Origin: Mesaphorura yosii | Lineage: Eukaryota; Arthropoda; Collembola; Poduromorpha; Tullbergiidae | Assembly (NCBI GenBank): GCA_009869945.1 | Contig: WIXG01000422.1 | Location: 1 to 59,236 of the forward strand | Direction of reading: 5' to 3' | Length of the DNA: 59,236 nucleotides | Made by a program: the position numbers and the translations under genes | Shown: in pieces, positions 49,701 through 59,236 of the stretch | How positions within the stretch are numbered: position 1 is the stretch's first letter | Layout: the number at the start of each line of letters is the position of its first letter | The notes under the pieces: generated by a model | What the model was told of the DNA's origin: nothing | Database searches by the model: none | The model's input: only the letters and a program-made list of their open reading frames with translations

Positions 49701-52700
49701 CTCGAAGGTCGTTTCCGATGCCGTGAAGTTTGGCCAAATCAGGAGAGCGAAAAAGTTTTCAACTTGGCGCTAGGGTTTCTGCTTCTGCTGACTCCACTCT
49801 GTATCATAGGACTCGCCTACAGTCTCATCGCGACGAAACTCTGGAAGGGACTCAAGAGCGAAATGCACCACACCAAGGCGTTTCATCAAAATCAGAAAGG
49901 TTAGTTGCAAGTTAAACTAGAATCACACCATCAAAAAGCTCGTGGACATGTCAAGTAAAATTTAAATAATATCATTACAAATTCAGCGGATGTACGCAAG
50001 GGCTTTTGAAAGAAATCAGGAAATGCTAAATACGGTGTTTGCGAACTTTGTCCTGAATCACAAAGAGTTCTTACCTTTCTCCTAGTTCTTATTGTCAACG
50101 CGAAAGCTCAGGTGGAAGAAAATATTTGATTAGATTGTTCCAAATGCATCCAACGCAAATAAATACAGGTCAGTCCATGAAGCCTTGCAAGGCTCTGACT
50201 CTGAACTGCTCGCAGCAATCGAGTTAAGTGTTTACCACTTTGTGTGGACTCAATTTGTTCCGATTTTATTCGGGCACGATCTATGAATGAATTTCCCGGA
50301 ATCAATCTCTCTGCCTGCCATATTCCATTCCATTCATACGTGAGTGTGAGGGAAGTAAGCACTTTCGCTCTGCGTTCCAACGACGCGCCACGCTGCGCCC
50401 TATTTTCTGTGGTCGATAGATACTCGGTGTATGAAAGTATGAATGAAGTGCTGAGCTATCAGTTCATGGCATTGTGCATTCAAGCACGTAGCGCACTGAA
50501 GCCCAAACTCTTATCTGATAAGCATGAGTTATGCACGAAAAGTTTAATTAGCCGTGACCGCACTGCGCATTTGGTTATAATGCGTCTTATTAGAAATCAA
50601 TACCGTTACGGTTTGAAGTACGGCACCGTCGCTTCGATAATTTCCGCCGTCCTGAAAGACAAGGGTGCAATTTATGGTGACACTTTACAGGGAATCTCAT
50701 ACTTTCAATATCAAAAAGCATGCATGATGCGCTGCTGCTTGTCCCTTTCTCAGAGATCATGTTGCGATTTTAGGCGTCTAGCGTTCGAAAAAGCAAAACT
50801 CGGAAGGCGGAAGTGGTGCGTTGCATCTCGCGAGGTTGAATTCTATAGCAAACATATGGGCAATAGAGCAATGAGCTAAAACGGGCTGGAATCATACCCT
50901 TTGCCATCTGTAGATTTTATATTCACCATCCAACTCGACCTGTTTCTAGCTACTTCACCCTATCGTAAAATTGTGGAAATGCCAAAAGCGATGGAGATGT
51001 TCACCTGGGAAAATTACTTTAACTCTGGTTTATTGCGCGCTCCGTCCAGATGGAGAGTTGAGATCAAAGATGTTTTTATCATGTTTCTGTGCCTATCAGG
51101 TATTCAGTGACCTTTGTGTAATTTCAAAGGAAATGGGCAATACAACAAAAGTCGAGTGAGTACTCTTGAAAGTCTCAAATGTTGGCCCAGAAAAACGAAT
51201 TTATCCCCGGTAAAACCGCTCCAAGTTGGATGAAACAGTTCAGGGAGTTGAATACCACAGCAAACTGATGGGCGTGAAAAATATGTGCAATTATATGCGC
51301 TGTGCATATTTCTTAAATGTGGTTAAATCAGTTTGGCATTTAGCGTAGTCAGACCAGAGGAACGGGTTCAATGGAACCGCGAATCAATAAAGGGTTCAGT
51401 GTTATTTATATTCGAGTAAATTCAAAATTCTGGGCGTACGCGTGCAAACAAACAGAATCCATCGTCATTTGTTCATTTTCAAGAGCTTTAAGCCCTTTAA
51501 AATAATGAAGTGTTTGTGTTTTGCTTTACCACAAACTTTTGTTTTGACTTGCAGGATCTCCGATGCTGCCCTCGGAACACTCGATGGAGTTGAGCACTCA
51601 CAGTCATTACTCGACCTGCAAAAAACTCCCAACCAACTCAGCAGCCGGCCATTCAACCGTCGAGCCGGCTGGAATCATACGAAAATCGGCGTCCAGAGAT
51701 TTTGTTCCAAATGAAATTATGACACTTCGTGGAGGAAAAGGCGTCGTGGTGCGCTGGAAGCGGAAGGACGCGGTCGAAGTGGCTGAAGTTTCTGACGGGG
51801 CAAAGAAGACGACTGACTTGTACCCGAAAGGAGCAGGCCACCATCACCAGAACCATTTGATCGTGTCCAACAAGAACGGAGCGGGGAGCCGGGATTTGTT
51901 GAAGGCGTCTCGTGGTCTCCACTTCTCGCGGGCTATCAGAAGCACGTACACGGGAAAGAGCATCGAGTCGAAGAAGAAAGTGATTCGCATGTTGTTCGTG
52001 CTCGTTATGGAGTTCTTCGTGTGCTGGGCGCCCTTATACGTCATGCACACTTGGTGGCTCTTTAATCCCAAAGCAGTCTATGAGCTCTTGAGTCCGCTGG
52101 GAGTGACACTCATTCAACTTCTCGCATATGTCTCTTCATGTTGCAACCCAGTGACCTACTGCTTCATGAACAGGAAATTCCGTCAAGCATTTCTGAAACT
52201 CTTCAAATGCATCGTTCCATTTGGGAGGAAGCCTGGACCACCGACCATCGGACGAGGCTCGGACCTGTCTGCAAACGACAGCTTAGTCTTCGGCGTTCGT
52301 GGGACAACCATGAACAAGTCTGGTGAGTGCTTTCCTGACGTGCACGTACGCGCGCATCAAATGTAAAACACCAATGCCCAGGCCCATTTATGACAATCTG
52401 CTTTAAAGCTGACAAGCGCCAGAGCCCGACGCTTTGTTTTCGTGTCCGTCAGGCTTGTCAAATGAATTCCAAGTTGATAACACTGCTGGGCTTTGAATTC
52501 CAATGAAACACATTACGACACATTAGCTGATTTCCTAAGTGTAAGTACAAGTAAGCAGGTAAATTTTCTAGGAACATACAGCCAAGGCCACACACTTTAA
52601 GATGAATCAATTTGCGACACACGGTAGTGAATTATCCCATTGCTTGTCTACTTAACCTTTCGTCTTTTGAATTCTATAGAACTGTCGCTATTAAGTCTAA

Positions 52701-54187
52701 GCTGTCTTGATTGAAAGTTGTTGTTGCAAATAATAAGTATTCAATGCTTTAGAAACTTGAGACTGATCCAATCAGAAAGCTTAGGGATTTGCAACGTCAA
52801 ATTTTCCAATTTTTTCTCATTAGGAATCGCTCCTTCTACGCGATGTTAATCAAATTCAGTTATGGTAGTTCATAGTGAATCGTAGTTCATCGCCTTCTCG
52901 TCAACAAATGGCTCAAACTCTTTTCGGCCCATTTATTAGCCGGTGCGGATTCGGTTCATTGATTTGGTTTCTGCTCGGAAATGGAGATTAGCAAGGCGAG
53001 GCGAAAAGAAGTGTTTACGAGTTCAAAGCTTACAGTTGATTTAATCCATTTACGAAGTGTTCAAGTATCGCTGGTAGGCAAGTTTACATTCTCCGGCACC
53101 GCTAATTTATCTTTCCACCTAAGTTTTATTTATCCCTGCCAAACAATAATGCTTTATTTTCCAACACTCGTCTCTCTTCATTCTCACATTTTGGCGTGGT
53201 ACGGTTCCCGCCATGTAAACAAAGCAGGAGCCATTGTCCTAATCATTTCGGCAGCCACTCACAGGAGCAAGCATTGTGACTGCGAGCACTCGCAAGTGCT
53301 TATAAGCAAAACAAATAAATTACGACGGTTTTTACAAGCAGCAACCTCGACATGCGTTCCAAACGCTGTCTTTTGTTTCCGGTACAGTGCCATTTAAAAA
53401 GTGAAAGCAAGCGAATGGCTGGGCACTGAAATTATTAATCTTCGCTTAACACGACAAGCTGTGCTGGCCAGGATTGCGAAGGGCGAAAGGCCGTTGAGTG
53501 GTCGAGTCGAGGAACGAGAGTGTGCTTGAATGAGACAGCAGCTTTCATTGAATTTATTGGCTGCGCTGACTGAAGTGAATATTACAGCACGCACGCAAGG
53601 AAATGGCAAAGTCATATTGCGAATTTATTGAGGGAGTGGAGGCAGAAATTCCCTTCTCGCGGCACTTCCCAATAGCAGAATGTTGGTGAAATAATGGAGA
53701 ACTAATCTATTGCACACTTTTGTCCTAGAAGTAGTCGTCCTGGAATGCGAGGAACGTGTTTAGCGTTGGCTTTTGGGAATCGTTCATGCAACCAGCGAGT
53801 CATAGCGATTCCCAACACCGGACGGCAGCAACCAACCTGCATTCCTCCTCGTCCCGCTCCAACGGCCTCACCGATCAGAAGTCGCTGTCGGCACTCAACG
53901 CCAACGAGGATGAGGACGCCGTTACTGCCGTGGACTCTGGAACCAATTTCTTGAGCAAAGATTCAAGCAATTTCGGAAGACGAACGTGCAACTGCGACGA
54001 AGACGTCTACAGAAGCTGTGAAGACGGAACCGACAACGAAGATGATGACGATGATGACGATGCGGAGACAGAATCCCTTTTCTTGTACCGAATTTCCTGG
54101 AAACCTAGCAATGGCGGCGGCACCGACGCCGGAACACGACAGAAGACGTCCAAAACCCATTCACGAAGAGATTCTCTTTACTCATAA
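43656..54187 (+). CDS. cholecystokinin/sulfakinin-type receptor (class A GPCR), six exons
   Basis: Exons 43656-44300, 46255-46369, 49328-49543, 49708-49899, 51555-52322 and 53796-54187 (last acceptor less certain) give 775 residues. The long N-terminus has N-glycosylation sites at N81, N118 and N128. TM1 spans residues 174-198. TM2 carries D219 of the LAIAD-type motif. C246 and C330 (CREVWPN) form the conserved extracellular disulfide pair. The E-R-Y motif is at 270-272 in [16 protein letters not shown]6 has CWAP at 546-549 and TM7 has [11 protein letters not shown] with N587-P588. These sequences are diagnostic of CCK/gastrin and insect sulfakinin receptors, which couple to G proteins at the plasma membrane. 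The third intracellular loop is long. The last exon encodes a Ser-rich tail with a seven-Asp run. It is about 100-200 residues longer than typical family members. Reading past 52322 gives a short retained-intron tail. Confidence 0.93.
44301..46254 (+). other. intron 1 of the CCK-like receptor
   Basis: Phase-0 intron with GTAAGT donor and TTACAG acceptor. No nested gene is recognised. Only short ORFs are present. Confidence 0.85.
46743..47990. mobile_element. retroposon-like insertion in receptor intron 2
   Basis: A segment more G+C-rich than its surroundings is flanked by exact 14-bp direct repeats (ATGAATGGCGGCGG at 46743-46756 and 47977-47990), the length of a LINE/SINE target-site duplication. 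It contains a tRNA-derived piece on the minus strand and fragmented open frames on both strands, such as minus 46928-47128. No intact transposase or reverse transcriptase is visible. It may be one element or a nest of several. Confidence 0.4.
47585..47661 (-). repeat. tRNA-derived SINE head or degenerate tRNA
   Basis: On the minus strand, TAGCGCAGCCGG (47654-47643) matches the RNA polymerase III A box. GGGATCGACTCCC (47607-47595) matches the B box apart from one base of the usual GGTTCGA. The spacing is about 47 nt between their starts, as in a tRNA. Between them is an anticodon-arm-like stem GGAGCT/AGCTCC. The acceptor ends do not pair and the anticodon loop is irregular, so it is a SINE head or tRNA relic rather than a working tRNA. 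Confidence 0.5.
50244..50879 (+). other. unexplained 211-codon ORF in receptor intron 4
   Basis: Open frame of 636 bp within the intron between 49899 and 51555, on the same strand as the receptor. No domain is recognised. Its C-terminal [13 protein letters not shown] is echoed downstream by [13 protein letters not shown] (near 51245-51283) and more weakly by ISKEMGNTT (near 51120), with codons that keep the protein similarity better than the third bases. It may be a decayed repeat family of coding origin, or chance. Confidence 0.2.
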
Positions 54188-54798
54188 CCATAATTAATGC
54201 ACAATGCAACGCACCGACGAGAGAGACCCGGCAGCTGAGACTCCGATCCCCAAATGTCAAATGTTCAATGTCCAATGCTTGTTAATTAGCATAGGCTGAT
54301 GTTTACTGTTTAAAATGTCCGTTTTTAGTTTCATGAGAAATAGGAGATAGCAAATAGACGGCACATAGAATGTGACGCAGCCACACTTTCCAAGAATTGT
54401 CGTTATGCCAATCGCAATCACACACAAAGGCGATCACAATGCACCATAGTACTATAAATTACTAGTATAGAAATATGCGTACCATGTTAGAGCGTAGAAA
54501 TTAGTGTATCTATATCTGTACGTAGAGTTCATGAATTGTAAAGCGAGAAAGACAAAATATCATTGACAGATTGGAAGTTGCACTGGCGGCAACGACAACG
54601 ACATTATTTTTACGAGCTTATTGTCCAAAGAATGACCTAAACCTGGTTCCTGTACCTTAAGATCGATATAGTTTGGTGGAAGCACATTTACCTTGATTGT
54701 TAAAGCCAACGATAGTAGTTTGTTATTTTGTACTATTAATTTGCTTCATGTCTCACATGCATATTTTGGAGTCTAATATTTTCACTTTAAATGGTTGT

Positions 54799-54804
54799 AA
54801 TAAA
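54799..54804 (+). terminator. AATAAA polyadenylation signal, CCK-like receptor
   Basis: Canonical signal 612 bp after the receptor stop at 54185-54187, giving a plausible 3' UTR of about 630 bp. Confidence 0.5.
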
Positions 54805-55472
54805 TGTTGAGCTTATAATGTAAGATTGACATGGGATTGAACGCGGTAAATCATTACGTGAATTCGCACTCTCGACCAAACACCAAACTTATTTGGCAAA
54901 GGCAAACTAACTTCGTCCGATGCAATAAATTTACTCATGCTGAACAAATGATTAGTGACTAGTCAAGCCAAAGCCGTACAACAAACGGCTCCACCACGAC
55001 GGCTTGACCCAGAGTAAAAGGGAGAATGAGTTCCTAATAGTGTCATATTTCGACGGCAGATAGCTTTCACTATGTACTTTCACCAGCGATGCTATGGTTC
55101 AAGGAGAAAGCTAGACCCCAACCGATTCCAAGCTCGCTACTGAGAGTTTCAAAACTGCGTGCTTCTTGGTTAGTTGAGATGAAATCAGAGAATTCAATGC
55201 TCGTTTACATACATTCCCACCCCGGTGTGTAAAGACAGAAGTGCGAGTGTGAAATACGAAAGACTGAGATCGATATCAAGAAGAAGCAGCAGACAAGCGT
55301 AACTAAGTTTTAATTGCGAATAATCAGTCAATTCATATTCTCCAAAAATTAATCAGTTGATTGCCCAAATATTTGGCCACTTTAGCTAACCTGGACTTGG
55401 TCAATTTGGATTACATGAAGAAGGACAAGAAGAAATGAATAAGCAAATGTTTATCCGGTGGTGACTATTTAG

Positions 55473-55675
55473 TACCAAGAGTCTGCATGATGGGAATCTA
55501 TAAACATAAACATCGAAAATATCATCAGGATCGTCATAATCGTCCTTCCTCTCAAATGTCTTCGGATTATAACGCAACCCGTGAGAGTGAGGCAGAAGAG
55601 AGTGACGCTGAAAGAGTGGTGAATTGTCAGAAGGATACTGTGTCAGAAGGACTCGACCCAATGGATTCAGTTTGA
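55473..55675 (+). CDS. candidate alternative last exon of the CCK-like receptor
   Basis: After an acceptor (CTATTTAG|TA) the frame that fits the phase-1 donor at 52322 stays open for 67 codons to TGA. It encodes a His/Lys/Arg-rich then Ser/Glu/Asp-rich cytoplasmic-type tail (SEAEESDAERVV). An AATAAA follows at 55969-55974. The composition resembles a GPCR C-terminus and the phase fits, but no homology is visible and it lies beyond the first polyadenylation signal. Confidence 0.3.
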
Positions 55676-57529
55676 AGGCCGACCGATAATTTGCGCTTGA
55701 TTATGAATGTGATGCAGGTAAAAGTTGTTACCAAATTCCCACTTGTGGTAATTCAGTTTTTAATTTCTTGCGCCTTTCTTGTTTAGAGACATGACCTTCG
55801 CGAAGTGCTTTTAGGAACCAAATTTTCGAGGTATTTTCCGCTGGACAACGTTAAATTAGATCGTTAAGGATCAAGTTTTAATGAGAAACTACAACCAACG
55901 GACGTATATTGGATGGGGTCAAGTCGGTCAAGTAATTTTGACACCAAATTTTCAAATGATGGCTTGACAATAAATCGATGACACCAGAAGTAACTTATAT
56001 GAAGAATTGAAATTTTAGAAACCCACGAGAGACGAATTTTTTGACGATTCAAATTTCGGCGTTATTGCAAATCCTCACTATGATTCGTTCTGCAATACGC
56101 AGTTGCTGACACCTTCAAGCGAAGAAATTAGAATTCATACATGCTGCGTTTTGATCCACTGGGATCAAAACACCGTCTTGAAGTTTTGAAGTTGGAGCCG
56201 GGAGAGATAAACAATAACGAGTTAAGCAAAGTTCGGTAAAGGCTTCGGGTTTATTTTGCGCAAAAATAAGTGAATTTGGAAAGTATTGGTTTTCAGAGCG
56301 TGTTTCTCTTTTTATGCCCGTTGCCCTCCGCCAGGAAGCGAGGGGATGCCTGAAAAATGACGATCACGTGCGTCGAATGCGAAAGAGCAAACTTCCAGAC
56401 GGCGAAAAACGAGAATATGCAACCCAAGAATGGATCAGCCACTCCTGCATTATTGTTTCGAATTTCATTCCACGGCAGCCCGAAATTTTAAGTGGAGACT
56501 GCATTTGTGGATTTCATGCAATTTTTCACGCTTCAAAATACTTTTATTCTAACATTTTATTTTGGTTCAACATCACATCAATATCAAGTTGTGACACTGC
56601 CATATGTAATTGCAGTTGCATGGTTACATTTAGTCCCTGGGGATTGTTCTGTACACGGAAATAAGAAACGGCGGAGGCTAGACTACGATCGAGTAAACTA
56701 ACTTATCTTGGTCTTGGTTCCTGCTACCTTGCAGCTCATGTCACGAATTTCTCACGCAACTGCCTACACGTCCCTGCTTAATTAGTACAACGATCTAGTC
56801 CTAGAAACGTGCATTCAATTAACGGATGCATGCGTGCCAGTCAGTCTAAAATACACATTTTGTATAAATAAACGTCGTTTGGCTCCGTCCACTTTGACGA
56901 GGAGGTCAATTTGAGAATTCGATAAATTGATACAATCGTGAGAAAAATAAGTACAGACATTTTGTGATAATTTACATGTTCATCAAATCCACTTATTATC
57001 ACGCTGTGACAACAGCAACGACCTATAATACACGTGTTAGAATACATAAAGTTACCCTGTACGAGATCCAACATTATCAAGTCTGGATTCTTAGCTTACA
57101 ATAATACTAGTCTACCATCAAGAACTTAATTAAATACGTACGTAATGTTAGTGCCTTCCACCTTCTATCATTTTGTCTCAATTACAGATTCTGTGCAGAA
57201 CGAAACCACAAACTTTGTCAATGATATTTTTCAATCAGGTACCCGAGTCTTTTCACAACGCATTTTGCAATATGTAACACTGGAATTCAATTCAACCGTG
57301 ATAAGCTTTCTTGTTTCTCCAAATAATCATCCGATACGAACTGGACATCTTTCAAAATTAAGGTGAAGAGTCTTAAGCATTCGATTAGACTTCACGTTAC
57401 ATTACACAGATCACATTTCTGACTTCTACGGACAATAACGAACAACTTATACAGAAAGGTCTAAGTACCATGTATGGATAACATGCATCATGTTTCCGTG
57501 GGCATGTCCCGATTCGAGTGCGGTCGAAA
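55676..57529. other. spacer between two convergent receptor genes
   Basis: No further exon is recognised. It probably contains the 3' UTR of the minus-strand receptor. TTTATT (minus AATAAA) motifs occur near 56,540-56,570, nearly 1 kb past its stop. A 116-codon plus-strand ORF at 56314 has no recognisable domain. Confidence 0.5.
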
Positions 57530-58251
57530 TTAAACGTCCTCCGACACCTTACAATTTGAGTTGTACACGCTTCTATTTCTCGGAAACCTGACCGAGTCGG
57601 CCCGGTTGGAATTTTGTCTCCTAATTCCGCAATTACAACCGAATACATGACAAAATGCGATGCGGAATCCGCGGTTCATGAATCCGTACGTGATTGGATT
57701 CGAGCACGAGGAGAAGTAAGCCAGGAGCTGAATGAGTGAAATTCCTGGGCCTCCGATAGTCTCGTACATGTGTCGAGGATCAAACATGGACCACGTATTT
57801 ATGACGTACAGCGGCGTCCAAAACACGAAAAACTCGACCACAATTAAGAAGAGCATTTGTATCACTCGCTTCTTGCTTCGGAATGATTTGGCCATGTTTG
57901 TCCGTCGCAGCCCGAGTGGCTGAGAAGCTCCGTTGTGCTGCACGAGGCCCGTCGAGTAGTGGACGTGCAGGGTGGGCGCTGTAGTCGTCGTGGTCACCGT
58001 TCCGGTCCCCGTTGAAGTGGTCGTCAACGTGTTTGGGGTCGGTGTTTCGTGATTCACAACCGAGTTGCACTTCTGACTCAGTTTAGTCGAGTTATTTCTC
58101 CGAAAAGACGCTTTGAATGATCCAAAATGGCTTCGAAACGAGTTTCGTGCGTTGTTCGAATGTGAGTTGTTGTCTAGCGGCTTGGACGGTGATGCTGAAG
58201 GTGTGTTGGTCGAGTCTCCAGTTGCACTTGCCGGCAGAGCGAAAGTTTGTC
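57530..58251 (-). CDS. second CCK/sulfakinin-type receptor, last exon only
   Basis: One terminal exon on the minus strand begins at acceptor cttgcag|GA in phase 1, the same phase as exon 5 of the plus-strand receptor, and runs 239 complete codons to a stop. It encodes most of the third intracellular loop (Ser/Asn-rich with a Thr/Gly repeat), the basic SKKRVIQMLF entry to TM6, VVEFFVFWTPLYVINTW, TM7 with SSCSNPITYGFMNRGFR, and a short Cys-containing tail. It aligns closely with the first receptor but has FWTP in place of CWAP and CSNP in place of CCNP. Upstream exons must lie beyond base 59,236, since none is seen in 58,252-59,236. The tail is not split by a further intron, unlike the other gene. 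Confidence 0.88.
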
Positions 58252-59236
58252 CTGCAAGACACAAAAATTGATTAAAAAAGTCGTCGACGCTGGAAAAATG
58301 CAGTTTCAATTTTAGCAGTTAAGCTGCTCGCGTCTTGACGAAGGCACGCGTGTAGGAAACGAGGAGTTGTATCGGCGCGTGTGAAATCAATCCACTCAAT
58401 CTTTGTAAAGATTGCGAATGAAGGGAGTTAGCTAAACTTTCTTTCGCATACTCACTTATTTTTGAAACGAAACGCATATTGAAGAGACGCTTTTTATTTG
58501 TTTCAACGTTTCAACTTTTTCCATGCCCCACTTTTGTATTCATATTCAAAATTTTCTCAGTCGACAAACTCACTTTTTACACATTATGGCTGGTTGAGCT
58601 GAACTATTTCTTTACGCATTGTCGAAACGAGTTACTGTTTCCACTGTACATTAACTGTCTTCCAATTTATTCGCAGTATTGAACCGTGAATGAAGTTCCA
58701 TGCGTGCGTTTATATAGTCAGCTCAGAGTTGCTTTGTTGCTGATGAATGTTTCGCTATTTCCCAGCCTTGGACATTCAACACGTGCCTGGCCAAGACTGA
58801 CTGACCATTTGCGTCGTTTGTTATTCTACCTTTCGCGTGTGTCTTGTCTGCAATTTTTTAAGGGCGTATGGAATCATTCGGCGGCAATGCAATGGAGGCA
58901 ACAGCTGACAGCAATCAATTTGCAGAATTGCTCTGCTCAGCCCTTCGAGCGTCATCCACGACTCGTCTTGCTCTAAATTTACATGTGAGTGGGCATCGTT
59001 TTCAACACCAATCGGGTACATCATTATTTTGAGGCCTTATCGGGAACGATATAACCTTTACACTCCGAAGTACATGAATGCCATGGAATTCAAAGCTAGT
59101 CCCTAAGTCCGGGATACATGATTGCTATGTATCTTGAACTTTACAGACGGCTTACATCTATGTCATGTAGTTCAGCGCTCCGCTGCAGGAGACGAAATAC
59201 ATGACTGTCATGTAATTCAAAAGCAATACGATGAAG
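58252..59236 (-). other. intron of the second CCK-like receptor
   Basis: Sequence upstream of the last exon of the minus-strand receptor. No further transmembrane-coding exon is visible before the window ends. Confidence 0.6.
59071..59220. repeat. degenerate tandem palindromic repeats
   Basis: Four diverged copies of a TACATGA-TG-CATGTAATTC-like unit start near 59071, 59115, 59153 and 59198. The last contains the near-perfect palindrome ACATGACTGTCATGT. The array probably continues past the window edge. Confidence 0.5.

Noticed and set aside
53729..53795. Earlier acceptors for the last receptor exon (cctag, gaag, gtag)
   Set aside because: With the phase-1 donor at 52322 these reach a stop within about 11 codons. 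The acceptor at 53795/53796 opens the acidic tail frame.

Overview
The window is nuclear DNA of an animal, almost certainly an arthropod. It has many spliced genes with canonical GT-AG introns (about 65 bases to about 3 kb), long A+T-rich spacers, AATAAA polyadenylation signals and no bacterial gene organisation. The species cannot be resolved by reading. Two adjacent cholecystokinin/sulfakinin-type receptor genes recall the adjacent CCKLR pair of Drosophila and fit a hexapod or crustacean.

Layout: (1) About 1-14,560 shows no convincing coding exon. It is probably intergenic DNA plus a long first intron. (2) 14,563-20,066 (+) holds three terminal exons of a very large, disordered, Pro/Gln-rich secreted protein that I do not recognise. 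Its starting ATG lies upstream in an exon I could not find. (3) 21,041-33,312 (-) is a complete 12-exon TBC1D19-type TBC-domain gene (533 residues, all splice phases consistent), convergent with the Pro/Gln-rich gene. (4) Nested on the opposite strand in TBC1D19 intron 8 is a small gene at 26,811-27,416, with a TATA box, a 5' UTR intron, a signal-peptide exon and an exon with a six-cysteine inhibitor-cystine-knot pattern. Its stop codon overlaps a perfect splice donor, and downstream sequence could encode a longer form. (5) 33,313-43,630 is mostly empty. It holds a small palindromic MITE-like element, a perfect 16-bp hairpin and weak exons on the minus strand that resemble C-type lectin-like domains. 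(6) 43,656-54,187 (+) is a complete six-exon CCK/sulfakinin-type class A GPCR (775 residues) with an overlapping upstream ORF. Its introns hold a GC-rich retroposon-like insertion with a tRNA-derived segment and an unexplained long ORF. A candidate alternative last exon lies at 55,473-55,675. (7) 57,530-58,251 (-) is the last exon of a second, tail-to-tail CCK-receptor paralogue whose other exons lie beyond the window.

The receptor pair would sense CCK/sulfakinin-like peptides at the plasma membrane. TBC1D19 is an intracellular Rab-GAP-fold protein. The Pro/Gln-rich product and the nested knottin both appear to be secreted. Apart from the receptor pair, nothing indicates that these genes share a pathway. 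The most novel item is the nested cystine-knot gene with its stop/donor overlap.
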